DNA from: Eubacteriales bacterium
GTDB taxonomy: Bacteria > Bacillota > Clostridia > Lachnospirales > Lachnospiraceae
DNA length: 41,992 bases
Assembly: GCA_030524715.1 (NCBI GenBank)
Contig: JAUNGB010000045.1
Coordinates: forward strand, 1 to 41,992
Direction of reading: 5' to 3'
Below the pieces are notes generated by a model. That model was not told where the DNA came from and made no database searches. It saw only the letters and a program-made list of their open reading frames with translations. Below, piece by piece: positions 6,627 through 15,299 of this stretch (positions within the stretch are counted from its first letter, which is position 1; each line of letters opens with the position of its first letter). A program made the translations under genes and the position numbers.

Positions 6627-8501
6627 ATGAAAAGCCTTATTGGAAAATTAGAAGATGTATTGGAGTTTGGAGGCGTTAAAAAAGATATTATCCTGCTGGT
6701 TATTTCCGGGATCGCGTTGATCATCAGCCTGTTTGATTTATTGCCGCTGCCCTTCAATGCGGCATGGGTGGCGATCATACTCTGTGGCATTCCCATTATT
6801 TTAGAGGCTGTGATCGGGCTGATAACTGCCTTTGATATTAAGGCCGACGTACTGGTATCCCTGGCGCTTATCGCTTCCGTTTGCATTGGGGAGGTTTTTG
6901 CAGCCGGGGAAGTGGCGTTTATTATGCAGCTTGGCGCACTTCTGGAAGATTTGACGGTTGCGAAAGCCCGGGCCGGAATTGAAAAACTGGTGCATCTGAC
7001 GCCGCAGACAGCGAGAGTGATAAACGGCGGAGAAGAAAAAATGATCGTTGCCGAACAGGTGCAGGCAGGCGATCGGCTGCGGGTTCTTCCCGGTGAAACA
7101 GTACCGGTGGACGGAACGATCATATCCGGACAAACTTCCGTCAATCAGGCGGTTATGACCGGCGAATCCCTGCCGGTGGATAAAGGCGTCGGCGATACCG
7201 TTTCCTCCGGTACGGTCAATCAGTTTGGTATTTTTGAGATGGAGGCGACAAAGGTTGGAGAGGACAGTTCCATCCAGAGAATGATCCGGCTGGTACAGTC
7301 GGCTGACGCAGGCAAGGCAAAAATCGTGGGACTTGCTGACCGATGGGCTACATGGATCGTCGTGATCGCGCTGGCGTCTGCCGCGCTTACATGGTTGGTT
7401 TCAGGCGAGATCATCCGCGCCGTTACCATTCTCGTTGTATTTTGTCCCTGCGCTCTGGTTCTGGCAACCCCTACGGCAATCATGGCGGCCATTGGAAATG
7501 CGACCAGACATGGCTTCCTTGTACGGGAGGGCGACGCCCTGGAGCGTCTGGCGAAGGTGTCGAAGATCACATTTGACAAAACAGGTACGCTTACTTACGG
7601 AACGCCGAAGGTAATTGCGGCAGAAAGCGTATCTGACTTGGAAAAAGACGATATTTTTGCGTTAACCGCTGCTGCAGAGCAATTTTCGGAACATCCTCTT
7701 GGAAAAGCGATTGTGAAATGCTATGGCAGGAAACCCCAGGCCGCAGAAGAATTTCGTATGGTTCCCGGCGAGGGGGTTACCGCAAGGGTAGCCGGAAAAT
7801 GGGTAAAAGCCGGAAATCTGAAGATGATTGCCGGGGACGGCGCCGCTTTGCTTTCTCCTTCTCTTGCTTCTGGAGCAGGAAGGTATTTGAACGAAGGAAG
7901 CACGGTAATCTATGTGGCAGTGGACGATGAACTTGCGGGATATCTTGTGCTTTCCGATACGGTCAGAGAAGAAAGCGCGGCGATGATCGCAGCATTGGGA
8001 AAAATCGGAGTGGAACCGGTTCTTCTTACCGGAGATAATCAAAATGCCGCTTCAGCCATTGCGCAGCAACTGCACATTGAGAAGGTTCACGCAAACTGTC
8101 TGCCGGAGGATAAGCTGAAATGGATCCGCTCTTATCAGGAAAAGAAAGAAGCGGTCTGCATGATCGGGGACGGCGTAAACGATGCGCCCGCTTTGAAAAC
8201 GGCGGATGTGGGAATCGCCATGGGCGGCGTGGGAAGCGATATTGCTGTGGATGCGGCAGACATTGCGCTGGTAGATGATGAAGTAAAAGAGCTTCCCCAT
8301 CTTCTGGCGCTCTCCAGACGAATGATGGCAACGATCAAATGGAATCTTACCTTTTCCATGATATTGAATTTTCTTGCGATCGCCCTCGCTATTACCGGTA
8401 TCCTGAATCCCGTGATTGGCGCGCTTGTACACAATGCCGGTTCCGTTTTTGTGATTATTAACTCGTCACTGTTGTTGGGGTGGAAAGAAAAACGCGTTTA
8501 G
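6627..8501 (+). CDS. P1B-type heavy-metal-translocating ATPase
   Basis: Inner-membrane metal efflux pump of 624 residues. ATG 6627 is chosen because GAAAGGAG lies 6-12 nt upstream, while the ATG at 6603 falls inside an operator. Visible motifs are the actuator loop MTGESLPV, the membrane metal site C273-P-C275 (CPCALVLATPTAI), the phosphorylation site D317-KTGTLT, the P1B signature SEHPLGKAIV, and GDGVNDAPAL near 514. The cytoplasmic N-terminal HMA metal-binding domain of most CopA/CadA proteins is absent. CPC fits Cu(I) or Zn/Cd. The last membrane segment (HNAGSVFVIINSSLLL) is not the canonical CopA ending, so the metal is best left open although the CsoR control favours copper. Confidence 0.88.
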   Translation: MKSLIGKLEDVLEFGGVKKDIILLVISGIALIISLFDLLPLPFNAAWVAIILCGIPIILEAVIGLITAFDIKADVLVSLALIASVCIGEVFAAGEVAFIMQLGALLEDLTVAKARAGIEKLVHLTPQTARVINGGEEKMIVAEQVQAGDRLRVLPGETVPVDGTIISGQTSVNQAVMTGESLPVDKGVGDTVSSGTVNQFGIFEMEATKVGEDSSIQRMIRLVQSADAGKAKIVGLADRWATWIVVIALASAALTWLVSGEIIRAVTILVVFCPCALVLATPTAIMAAIGNATRHGFLVREGDALERLAKVSKITFDKTGTLTYGTPKVIAAESVSDLEKDDIFALTAAAEQFSEHPLGKAIVKCYGRKPQAAEEFRMVPGEGVTARVAGKWVKAGNLKMIAGDGAALLSPSLASGAGRYLNEGSTVIYVAVDDELAGYLVLSDTVREESAAMIAALGKIGVEPVLLTGDNQNAASAIAQQLHIEKVHANCLPEDKLKWIRSYQEKKEAVCMIGDGVNDAPALKTADVGIAMGGVGSDIAVDAADIALVDDEVKELPHLLALSRRMMATIKWNLTFSMILNFLAIALAITGILNPVIGALVHNAGSVFVIINSSLLLGWKEKRV

Positions 8502-8604
8502 TAAGTATGCGGCAAAGCAAAATGCAATGCTGTAACAATAAACAATAACTCGAGCGTGTTTGAAAATTCATTCCCGCAATCTGCATCCAGACAAAAAGAA
8601 AAGA

Positions 8605-8634
8605 CATCTATCAAAATGATAGGTGCCTTTTTTT
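8605..8634 (+). terminator. Terminator after the metal ATPase
   Basis: CATCTATCA (8605-8613), 3-nt loop and TGATAGGTG (8617-8625, one G-U pair), followed by CC and seven T. The rest of the intergenic stretch 8502-8940 holds the 13-bp repeats and the CGD promoter described separately. Confidence 0.88.
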
Positions 8635-8667
8635 ATGCCGTTCTTAAAGGTCAAATGAAATAGTAAT

Positions 8668-8718
8668 AAGAAACAGCCATAAGAAACAGTCATAAGAGTC
8701 AGCCATAAGAGTCGGTCG
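8668..8718 (+). repeat. Four imperfect 13-bp tandem repeats
   Basis: Units AAGAAACAGCCAT, AAGAAACAGTCAT, AAGAGTCAGCCAT and AAGAGTCGGTCG follow one another without gaps in the spacer between the metal ATPase and the transporter. Function unknown. Confidence 0.75.
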
Positions 8719-8791
8719 TTTTGTAAAAATGCTTATGCAACAAACTATATACATTTGTCCTGCCCGGGAGAGAAAGTTTTTGAGGAAGACG

Positions 8792-8852
8792 CAATAAAAA
8801 TCAACAAACATGAAACCACAGAAAGGCTTAAAATGGTGGAATTGTATAAAAT
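8792..8852 (+). promoter_or_regulatory. CGD operon 1 promoter with shared 36-bp element
   Basis: The 36-bp element 8792-8827 (includes TCAACAAA, TGAAA and GAAAGGC) matches 18937-18972 before the second CGD pair at 29 of 36 positions without gaps. A -10-like TATAAAAT starts 17 bp downstream (8845), and there is no consensus -35. This is the layout of an activator-dependent promoter. The AraC-GH39 protein encoded in the cluster is the likely activator (inference). Confidence 0.7.
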
Positions 8853-8940
8853 AAAGACAGTCAAGAGAAGCTCTTCTTATTATCCAGAATACCGGTCAAT
8901 GTGGAAAGAAAAGTTGAGATGACAAAAAAAGGAGGGTAAC

Positions 8941-10317
8941 ATGGAAGCTAATACTCAAGTAAAAAAAGCGTCTAAATTGGGTGTGATCTGCTACGGTCTT
9001 GGAGATCTTGCATCACAGTTTATCTGGACGTTTGTCGGATCGTATCTGACGATTTTCTATACCGATATTGTGGGTTTTGCGCCTATTGTTGTATCAGGGA
9101 TTATGCTGATCGCGCGAATCTGGGATGCAGTAAATGATCCGATGATGGGAGCGATTGCCGAGAATACACGTTCTAAGTTTGGACGTTTCCGGCCATATAT
9201 TGCATTTGGCTGTCCGTTCCTTGCCATATTTGCAGTTTTGACTTTTGTGAATATGGGAAATGGCGCAGGCGGAGTTATTTTTTCAGCAGTTGTATACATT
9301 ATCGCAGGTATGCTTTATACGGCGGTAAATATCCCTTATTCTTCACTTGCGGCAGTTATGACGGAAGATCCGAAACAACGCAGTTTGATCGGTACATCCC
9401 GAAGCGTTGGTATGAATGTAGGCATGATCATCGTAAATTCATGCTCCGCAGGCCTTGCGCTTCACTTTTCAGGAAGCGGCGCGGAGGTGGCCACCGGACA
9501 TGGGTATATGATGACGGCGATCGTCTATTCCTGTATCGCTATTCCACTTTTCCTGATCGTATTCTTTACTTCAAAAGAAGTTATTGTGCCGGAGTATGAA
9601 GCGCGGAAACTGAAACCGTCAGAAACATTGGGAGGTATGGTGAAAAACAAATACCTGATGGTAATCTTTATTGTGTCAACAATTCAGATGGTTGCGTTTA
9701 TGGGAAGAATTTCCATCACTACATATTACGTGATTTATTGTCTGGGCGCATTTACGTTGATTGCATTGATCATGACGATTCCATCAATAGGCGGTATTAT
9801 CGGTTCGCTGGTAATCGCTCCGCTGGCTAACAAATTTGGTAAGAAGAAAATGCTGGCGCTGACTCTGTTAGGACAGGGAGCGGGACTCTTTATCGTTTAC
9901 TTTGCACCGTTTGACAATATGACGATGATCATGGCGGGCCATTGGGTGTATGGCATTTTCAATTGTGGTTTCCCGATCTGCCTGGCAATGGTTGCCGATT
10001 GTGTGGACTTTTGGGAGGAAAAGACCGGTATTCGTCAGGACGGAAGCTATTATGCAACGTATGGACTGTCTACAAAGCTTGGAAATGCAATTGGTTCTGC
10101 AGTGGGTGTACTCATTATTTCCGGGTTTGGTTATGTTGCAGGAAGTATGGAGCAGACAGAAAGGGCGTTAGCAGGTATAAATTTGACGGTAAATCTTATT
10201 CCGGCAATTCTTCTGGTGGTCGCTGCGGTACTGTTATGGGTTCTTTGGGATAAATCGGACAAGGATTTTGACGATATCCGTATAAGGGTAAAAAAGAGGA
10301 ATTCAGCGGGCAAATAA
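8941..10317 (+). CDS. GPH-family (MelB/UidB-like) glycoside symporter
   Basis: Twelve-segment membrane transporter of 458 residues, full length for the glycoside-pentoside-hexuronide:cation family of the MFS. Family features include YGLGDLASQFIWTFVGSYLTIFYTD at the start, the loop DPMMGAIAENTRSKFGRFRPYI between segments 2 and 3, and GIFNCGFPICLAMVADCVDFWEEKTGIRQDGSYYATY in the second half. These carriers take up glycosides with Na+ or H+. As first gene of the CGD operon it probably imports the glycoside substrate. The start ATG at 8941 follows AAAGGAGGGTAAC. A paralogous 3' half of another GPH gene lies at 39839-40426. Confidence 0.88.
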   Translation: MEANTQVKKASKLGVICYGLGDLASQFIWTFVGSYLTIFYTDIVGFAPIVVSGIMLIARIWDAVNDPMMGAIAENTRSKFGRFRPYIAFGCPFLAIFAVLTFVNMGNGAGGVIFSAVVYIIAGMLYTAVNIPYSSLAAVMTEDPKQRSLIGTSRSVGMNVGMIIVNSCSAGLALHFSGSGAEVATGHGYMMTAIVYSCIAIPLFLIVFFTSKEVIVPEYEARKLKPSETLGGMVKNKYLMVIFIVSTIQMVAFMGRISITTYYVIYCLGAFTLIALIMTIPSIGGIIGSLVIAPLANKFGKKKMLALTLLGQGAGLFIVYFAPFDNMTMIMAGHWVYGIFNCGFPICLAMVADCVDFWEEKTGIRQDGSYYATYGLSTKLGNAIGSAVGVLIISGFGYVAGSMEQTERALAGINLTVNLIPAILLVVAAVLLWVLWDKSDKDFDDIRIRVKKRNSAGK

Positions 10318-10329
10318 TGATTCGGACAA

Positions 10330-10465
10330 TTATTGGAAAAACGAAAATAAAAATCAAAAAAGTAAAAACTCAAAACTTAAAAAGCAGAAACTTAGGAACT
10401 TAAAACTTAGGAACTTAAAATTCAGAAAATTAAAACTCAGAAAGTCAAAAAATCAAAAAGATAAC
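10330..10465 (+). repeat. A-rich degenerate tandem repeats
   Basis: About 130 nt of A-rich degenerate repeats (variants of AACTTAAAA, AACTCAGAAA, AATCAAAAA) fill the spacer between transporter and first oxidoreductase. It includes an exact 15-bp tandem pair ACTTAGGAACTTAAA (10390-10404 and 10405-10419). No hairpin terminator is seen, so the transcript probably continues. Confidence 0.65.
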
Positions 10466-10477
10466 AGGAGGTTATTA

Positions 10478-11593
10478 ATGATGAAAAATGGTAAATTACA
10501 GGTGGCAGTAATCGGATGTGGAGGAATTGCAAATCAGAAACACCTTCCGGCCCTTACGGCGCAGGCAGATCTGTGTGAAATCGCAGCGCTCTGCGACATT
10601 ATTGAAGAGCGCGCTCTCAAAGCACAGAAAGAATTTGCTCCCAGTGCAAAGGTCTATACAGACTACAATGAAGTATTCAAAGATGAAAAGATCGACGTTG
10701 TACATGTCTGCACGCCTAATGTAGCACACTGCCCGATCACTGTTGCTGCTTTTGAGGCCGGGAAAAATGTTCTCTGTGAAAAACCAATGGCGGCAAACAC
10801 AGAAGATGCCCAGAAGATGATGGACGCATGGAAGAAATCCGGCAAGAAGTTTACCATCGGATACCAGAACCGGTTCCGCAGGGACTGCCTGACATTAAAG
10901 AAGTTCTGCGAAGAAGACGGGCTTGGAGACATTTATTTCGCAAAGGCTCATGCAATCCGCCGCCGTGCAGTTCCTACCTGGGGCGTATTCCCGAATAAAG
11001 CCCTTCAGGGCGGCGGTCCGTTGATCGATATCGGAACACATGCGCTTGATATCACACTCTGGATGATGGATAACTATGAGGTGGAGAGCGTAACAGGTTC
11101 AGTGTTTGAGAAACTGGGACATTCAGAGCTGGCCACACAGGGAAATATGTTTGGAGCATGGGATCCGGACACATTTGAAGTAGAAGATTCTGCTTTCGGT
11201 TATATCAAAATGAAAAACGGAGCAACAATCTTCCTTGAGAGCGCATGGGCGATCAATATGAAGGAAAGCCGCGAAGCTGCAACGACTCTTTGCGGTACGA
11301 AAGCAGGCGCTGAGCTGATCGGCGGTATGAGCCACGGAGAGGAATATCAGCTTGCGATCAATGATACTACTTGCGGCCAGTTGACAGAAAAGACCCTTTC
11401 CCCGGGCGGAACGATTGCTTTCTTTGAAGGAAAAGGCTCCGGAGAACCAAAGGATCTGGAGTGCAGGCAGTGGCTGGAGGCAGTTATCAACGATACAGAA
11501 CCGTTGGTTAAGCCGGAGCAGGCATTTGTTGTCACGAAGATTTTGGATAATATTTACAAATCTGCCCGGGAAGGACATGAGATTAAATTCTGA
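10478..11593 (+). CDS. Gfo/Idh/MocA-family NAD(P)-dependent oxidoreductase (putative glycoside 3-oxidase)
   Basis: Protein of 371 residues with an N-terminal Rossmann domain (VAVIGCGGIANQKHLPAL, about 9-26), the catalytic-lysine motif CEKP (K102), and the C-terminal alpha/beta domain with GGPLIDIGTHALDITLW carrying the usual Asp/His. Family members oxidise or reduce sugar hydroxyls with tightly held NAD. In the puerarin (dgp) and flavone C-glucoside (dfg) clusters an enzyme of this family makes the 3-oxo glycoside that the deglycosidase needs. Position next to two CGD pairs supports that role; which of the two oxidoreductases here acts first is not decidable. ATG 10478 follows CAGGAGG. Confidence 0.82.
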   Translation: MMKNGKLQVAVIGCGGIANQKHLPALTAQADLCEIAALCDIIEERALKAQKEFAPSAKVYTDYNEVFKDEKIDVVHVCTPNVAHCPITVAAFEAGKNVLCEKPMAANTEDAQKMMDAWKKSGKKFTIGYQNRFRRDCLTLKKFCEEDGLGDIYFAKAHAIRRRAVPTWGVFPNKALQGGGPLIDIGTHALDITLWMMDNYEVESVTGSVFEKLGHSELATQGNMFGAWDPDTFEVEDSAFGYIKMKNGATIFLESAWAINMKESREAATTLCGTKAGAELIGGMSHGEEYQLAINDTTCGQLTEKTLSPGGTIAFFEGKGSGEPKDLECRQWLEAVINDTEPLVKPEQAFVVTKILDNIYKSAREGHEIKF

Positions 11594-11701
11594 TCGGTGA
11601 ATCAGATATGGGTTTAAAAGGCAGCACTGTTTGTAAGACGAATGGCGTGCCTTTTAAATCCGGAAAAACAGATATGCTTAGACGACTTCAGGAGGTGTGT
11701 T

Positions 11702-12778
11702 ATGGACGCAATAAGAATTGCAATTATCGGACATGGCTTTATGGGCCACGAACATGAAAAAATGCTGACGCACATGGATGGGATTCAGTTGATTGGCTTT
11801 GCGGATATAGATCCGGCGCAATTGGAGGATGTTCAGGAAGGCTTAAAGCGTTATAGTTCAAATGAAGAGCTGATGAGCGATCCGGACGTTGATGTTGTAC
11901 TTATCGCAGCAAATAATAAATACCACCATGATCTGGTGATCCAGGCAGCCAGAGCCGGAAAAGATATTATCTGCGAAAAACCGGTTGCCATGAACGTGGA
12001 AGAGCTGGATGATATGATGAAAGTGGTGGACGAGTGTGGAGTCAGATTTACCGTTCATCATCAGCGGCGTTTTGATCCGGATTTCCGGACTGCAAAGGAA
12101 ATCTATGACAGCGGGACTCTGGGCAATGTTTATACCATCCAAAGTATGCTTTATGGATATAACGGAAATATGCATGACTGGCATGTGTATGTAGAAGAAG
12201 GCGGAGGAATGTTATTTGACTGGGGAGTCCATCTGATTGATCAGATCCTTTGGATGATGCCCGGGAAAAAAGTGACAAGTGTATATGCTGATCTTCGGAA
12301 TGTAATTAATACAGAGGTAGACGACTACTTTAAGATTTTGATGAAATTCGATAACGGCGTTATGGCAGAGATCGAACTGGGGACATATTTCCTGACAGAT
12401 AAAATGGATGATAAATGGTTTGAGAGACATTGGTTTATCGGCGGAAATAAGGGAAGCGCTTATGTAGACGGTTTCCATCCGGAAGGAAAAATTGTCCGTA
12501 CCGCAGGACTTCTCAAAAATGTCGGCGGCAAGCGTACTATGACAGCGGCAGGACCTACCCGTTCTTTCGGACCGCCGCCGGAAGGGAAGATCCTGACAGA
12601 AAAGCTGCCGGAGGTAAATACCTGTCACGAAAATTATTTTGAAAATTATATTCGCGCTTATCGCGGAGAAGAAGATTTTCTTGTTAAGATTCCGGAGACA
12701 CGTCGTGTGCTGGCTTTGATGGAGGCCGTCAGGGAGTCGGCCCGCACAGGGGAAGCTATTCACTTTGAGCGCGGATAA
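11702..12778 (+). CDS. Second Gfo/Idh/MocA-family oxidoreductase
   Basis: Protein of 358 residues starting at ATG 11702, which follows AGGAGGTGTGTT; the longer frame from 11642 lacks such a site. It shows the nucleotide-binding IAIIGHGFMGHEH, the catalytic CEKPVAM and GGGMLFDWGVHLIDQILWMM with the conserved Asp and His. It is clearly divergent from the preceding oxidoreductase, so the two probably act on different substrates or in opposite directions: one oxidising the glycoside at C3, the other re-reducing released 3-oxo-glucose, or both sharing electrons through bound NAD. It is 108 nt downstream of the first, without a terminator between. Confidence 0.82.
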   Translation: MDAIRIAIIGHGFMGHEHEKMLTHMDGIQLIGFADIDPAQLEDVQEGLKRYSSNEELMSDPDVDVVLIAANNKYHHDLVIQAARAGKDIICEKPVAMNVEELDDMMKVVDECGVRFTVHHQRRFDPDFRTAKEIYDSGTLGNVYTIQSMLYGYNGNMHDWHVYVEEGGGMLFDWGVHLIDQILWMMPGKKVTSVYADLRNVINTEVDDYFKILMKFDNGVMAEIELGTYFLTDKMDDKWFERHWFIGGNKGSAYVDGFHPEGKIVRTAGLLKNVGGKRTMTAAGPTRSFGPPPEGKILTEKLPEVNTCHENYFENYIRAYRGEEDFLVKIPETRRVLALMEAVRESARTGEAIHFERG

Positions 12779-12787
12779 GCATGTAGC

Positions 12788-12812
12788 AAAGCGGAATGTG
12801 AATGTCCGCTTT
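12788..12812 (+). other. Intergenic hairpin between oxidoreductase 2 and CGD alpha
   Basis: AAAGCGGA (12788-12795) pairs with TCCGCTTT (12805-12812). There is no T-run after it, so mRNA processing or partial attenuation is more likely than termination. Confidence 0.4.
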
Positions 12813-12913
12813 ACGGATAAATAATAACAAAAACAGCAACAAGATAGGTAATTCTTTACTGGCTGTAAGGGTTATTAACCATAAATATATTGTAGTAGAA
12901 AGGATGAAGTATT

Positions 12914-13927
12914 ATGGCTATTAAATCAGCGGTTAGCCTCTATAGTCTTCAGTATCAGTATCTGACTGGTAAGATGGACCTGGAAGGCATTCTGAAATAT
13001 TTAAAAGAACTGGACGTAGACGGCATTGAAATTCTTCCGGATCAGATGATTCCCGGAGCGCCGGAACCAAGTGAAGAGACGCTTAAGAAATGGGATACAT
13101 TGATGGAGAAGTATCCGATTGGTCTTGCGTGCGACGATTGCTTTTTGAACACAAATATGTTCAAAAACCGTGAATTAACAAAGCGTGAGTGTATTGCATT
13201 GATCAATAAGGAGATTAAGCTTGCACATCGTCTTGGGTTTAAGGTACTTCGCCTTGTTTCCATGGTTCCTGCATGGATTTTGGAGCCATGTCTTCCAACG
13301 GCTGAGAAATATGATGTATGTATGTGTATTGAAATTCATGCGGGGCTGGGCTTTGGAGTCCAGAAAACAGAAGAGTTTCTGGCAGAAATGGTAAGATTAA
13401 ATTCTCCGTATATCGGTATCGTACCGGATTCAGGTCTTTTCTGTAAACGTCCTCCACGTGTAATGAGCAATTACTGCCGGGAAGTTTATGGCACGAATCC
13501 GGAATTGATTGCTCTGGGAGATGAGATTTTTGCAAGCGGTACGGATACATATACGTTGACAATGAAAAACGGGGGAAAAATGGATCCGAGAGTTGCGGCG
13601 CTGGTAAAAGATCCTGCAAAGGATATGTTCTTTGCTACAAATTTGGATGGATATGAAAATAATCCGCTTTCTGTAATGGATCCCTATGTAAAATACATCA
13701 GGCACTTCCATTTCAAATTATTTGAAATGACAGAGGATGGAACGGAGTACAGTATTGATTACAAAGAAATCCTGCAGTATCTTCATGATCATGGATATAA
13801 CGGTTATGTTTCCACAGAGTATGAAGGAAACCGCTGGGTATTACCGGATCATCCCATTCCGGAGGTTGAACAGGTAGCGGCTCATCAGAAAATGATCAAA
13901 CGCTTGATCCGAGAAATTGAAGGCTAA
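12914..13927 (+). CDS. C-glycoside deglycosidase alpha subunit 1 (xylose-isomerase-like TIM barrel)
   Basis: Protein of 337 residues from the sugar phosphate isomerase/epimerase-like TIM-barrel superfamily. Candidate metal ligands lie at the expected strands: E140/H142 (CIEIHAG), D172 (IVPDSG), H264/H266 (RHFHFKLF) and E302 (STEYEG). It is followed 15 nt later by a DUF6379 beta subunit. In the Dorea PUE (DgpBC) and related systems this pair forms the Mn-dependent enzyme that cleaves the C-C bond of 3-oxo C-glycosides by elimination. The alpha/beta pairing, oxidoreductases and glucokinase nearby make the assignment strong. The actual substrate (C- or O-glycoside) is not readable from sequence. 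ATG 12914 follows GAAAGGATG. Confidence 0.82.
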   Translation: MAIKSAVSLYSLQYQYLTGKMDLEGILKYLKELDVDGIEILPDQMIPGAPEPSEETLKKWDTLMEKYPIGLACDDCFLNTNMFKNRELTKRECIALINKEIKLAHRLGFKVLRLVSMVPAWILEPCLPTAEKYDVCMCIEIHAGLGFGVQKTEEFLAEMVRLNSPYIGIVPDSGLFCKRPPRVMSNYCREVYGTNPELIALGDEIFASGTDTYTLTMKNGGKMDPRVAALVKDPAKDMFFATNLDGYENNPLSVMDPYVKYIRHFHFKLFEMTEDGTEYSIDYKEILQYLHDHGYNGYVSTEYEGNRWVLPDHPIPEVEQVAAHQKMIKRLIREIEG

Positions 13928-13942
13928 AGGGGGGTTTTTGAA

Positions 13943-14335
13943 ATGTTTGATAATAATGTATTTATTCCAGGTACCTGTAAAAATGTCGTAGAAGATGGAA
14001 AAGTGATCGGCTATGAGATGCAGACACATATTACTTACTATCGTGGGATTCCGCTGTCTATGATCAACTATCTGAAGGTCGCAGTGGATGGTACGGAGGT
14101 TCCCGAGGAAGATATCCTGTTTACGCCGGATCGCATTGACTGGTTTACACAGAAGGAAATGGAGACCGTCAGCGAAATTAAATGGGAATACGGTGTTCCG
14201 GGAACTGTCCGGGTTCTTAAGGAAGGCGGTCTGGAAAAGGGCGAGCATGAAGTAAAACTGACAGTCTGCACCCGCACTGCCTATATCCCGGTTCCGTTGG
14301 AGGGAACCATGACGCGGACTGTGGTGATCGAATAG
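13943..14335 (+). CDS. C-glycoside deglycosidase beta subunit 1 (DUF6379)
   Basis: Protein of 130 residues, standard length for the small beta subunit of C-glycoside deglycosidases. Recognised by THITYYRGIPLSMINYLKV near the N-terminus, WFTQKEMETVSEIKWEYG in the middle and RTAYIPVPLEGTMTRTVVIE at the end. The beta subunit is a beta-sandwich that packs on the TIM-barrel alpha subunit and shapes the active site; it has no activity alone. It lies 15 nt after alpha 1 with its own ribosome site (AAGGGGGG). A paralog with a longer, unrelated C-terminal tail is encoded at 19958. Confidence 0.85.
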   Translation: MFDNNVFIPGTCKNVVEDGKVIGYEMQTHITYYRGIPLSMINYLKVAVDGTEVPEEDILFTPDRIDWFTQKEMETVSEIKWEYGVPGTVRVLKEGGLEKGEHEVKLTVCTRTAYIPVPLEGTMTRTVVIE

Positions 14336-14357
14336 CTAACAGAAGGAGGACACGATT

Positions 14358-15278
14358 ATGTTATTAGGACTTGTCAGTGCGATCGCTGATACGATGAATT
14401 ACGAAGAAATGATTGATTTTGTTGCTGAGTCAGGGCTGGAATGTGTGGAAGCAGCGTGCTGGCCCGCTGGAAAGGCAGAGCGCCGTTATGCGGGTGTTTC
14501 ACACATTAATGTGGATGATGTTCTTGAGGACGACGTATATGCAGCACATATCCTTGACTATGCGGCAGAGAAAAATGTAACGATCTCTTCTCTTGCTTAT
14601 TATCCGAATACCATGGATGCAGATATTCAAAAACGGGAAGCGGCAGTGGAGCATATTAAAAAATTGATTTGCGCATCTGCAAAGCTTGGCGTTAATATGG
14701 TGACTACTTTTATCGGACGCGACCAGACGAAGACAGTGGAAGAAAATCTGGAGCTGGTAAAAGAGATCTGGCCTCCGATCATTGCACTTGCAGAGGAAAA
14801 AGGCGTAAAGATTGCAATTGAAAATTGTCCGATGTTATTTGGAACCGACCAGTGGCCTGGCGGACAGAACCTGATGACGACGCCGGCAATCTGGAGAAAA
14901 GTATTTGAGATTCTTCCGTCTGATAATCTGGGGCTGAACTACGATCCGTCTCATTTTGTCTGGCAGATGATTGATTATATTAAGCCGATTTATGAATTTA
15001 AGGACAAGATTTTTCATGTTCATTACAAAGATATCAAGCTTTATCCGGATCGCCTTCAGGAAGTCGGTACCATGGGATACCCGTTGGATTATATGTCGCC
15101 AAAGCTTCCCGGACTTGGTGATGTAGACTGGGGGAAATATGTTTCCGCGCTTACAGATATCCGTTATAATGGATGTACCTGCATCGAGATTGAAGATAAG
15201 GCTTTTGAAGGAAGCGTAGAGGATGTGAAAAAGTCTGTAAGGCTCAGTGCAAAATATTTAAGAAACTTTGTGATCTAG
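14358..15278 (+). CDS. Sugar phosphate isomerase/epimerase-family TIM-barrel protein
   Basis: Protein of 306 residues from the AP-endonuclease-2/xylose-isomerase-like family, closest in style to inosose isomerase/dehydratase (IolE/IolI). Likely metal ligands are E155 (IAIENCPM), D196 (NYDPSHF), H222 (HVHYKD) and the Glu in CIEIED near 281. It is more distant from the two CGD alpha subunits than they are from each other and has no beta partner. In this operon a role in processing the elimination product (hydration of the 3-oxo-glucal intermediate, or isomerisation of the 3-oxo sugar) is plausible but inferred. It is 22 nt after beta 1 with ribosome site GAAGGAGG, so it is translated from the same mRNA. 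Confidence 0.75.
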   Translation: MLLGLVSAIADTMNYEEMIDFVAESGLECVEAACWPAGKAERRYAGVSHINVDDVLEDDVYAAHILDYAAEKNVTISSLAYYPNTMDADIQKREAAVEHIKKLICASAKLGVNMVTTFIGRDQTKTVEENLELVKEIWPPIIALAEEKGVKIAIENCPMLFGTDQWPGGQNLMTTPAIWRKVFEILPSDNLGLNYDPSHFVWQMIDYIKPIYEFKDKIFHVHYKDIKLYPDRLQEVGTMGYPLDYMSPKLPGLGDVDWGKYVSALTDIRYNGCTCIEIEDKAFEGSVEDVKKSVRLSAKYLRNFVI

Positions 15279-15299
15279 CCAGTTAGGAGTGTAAAGCCA

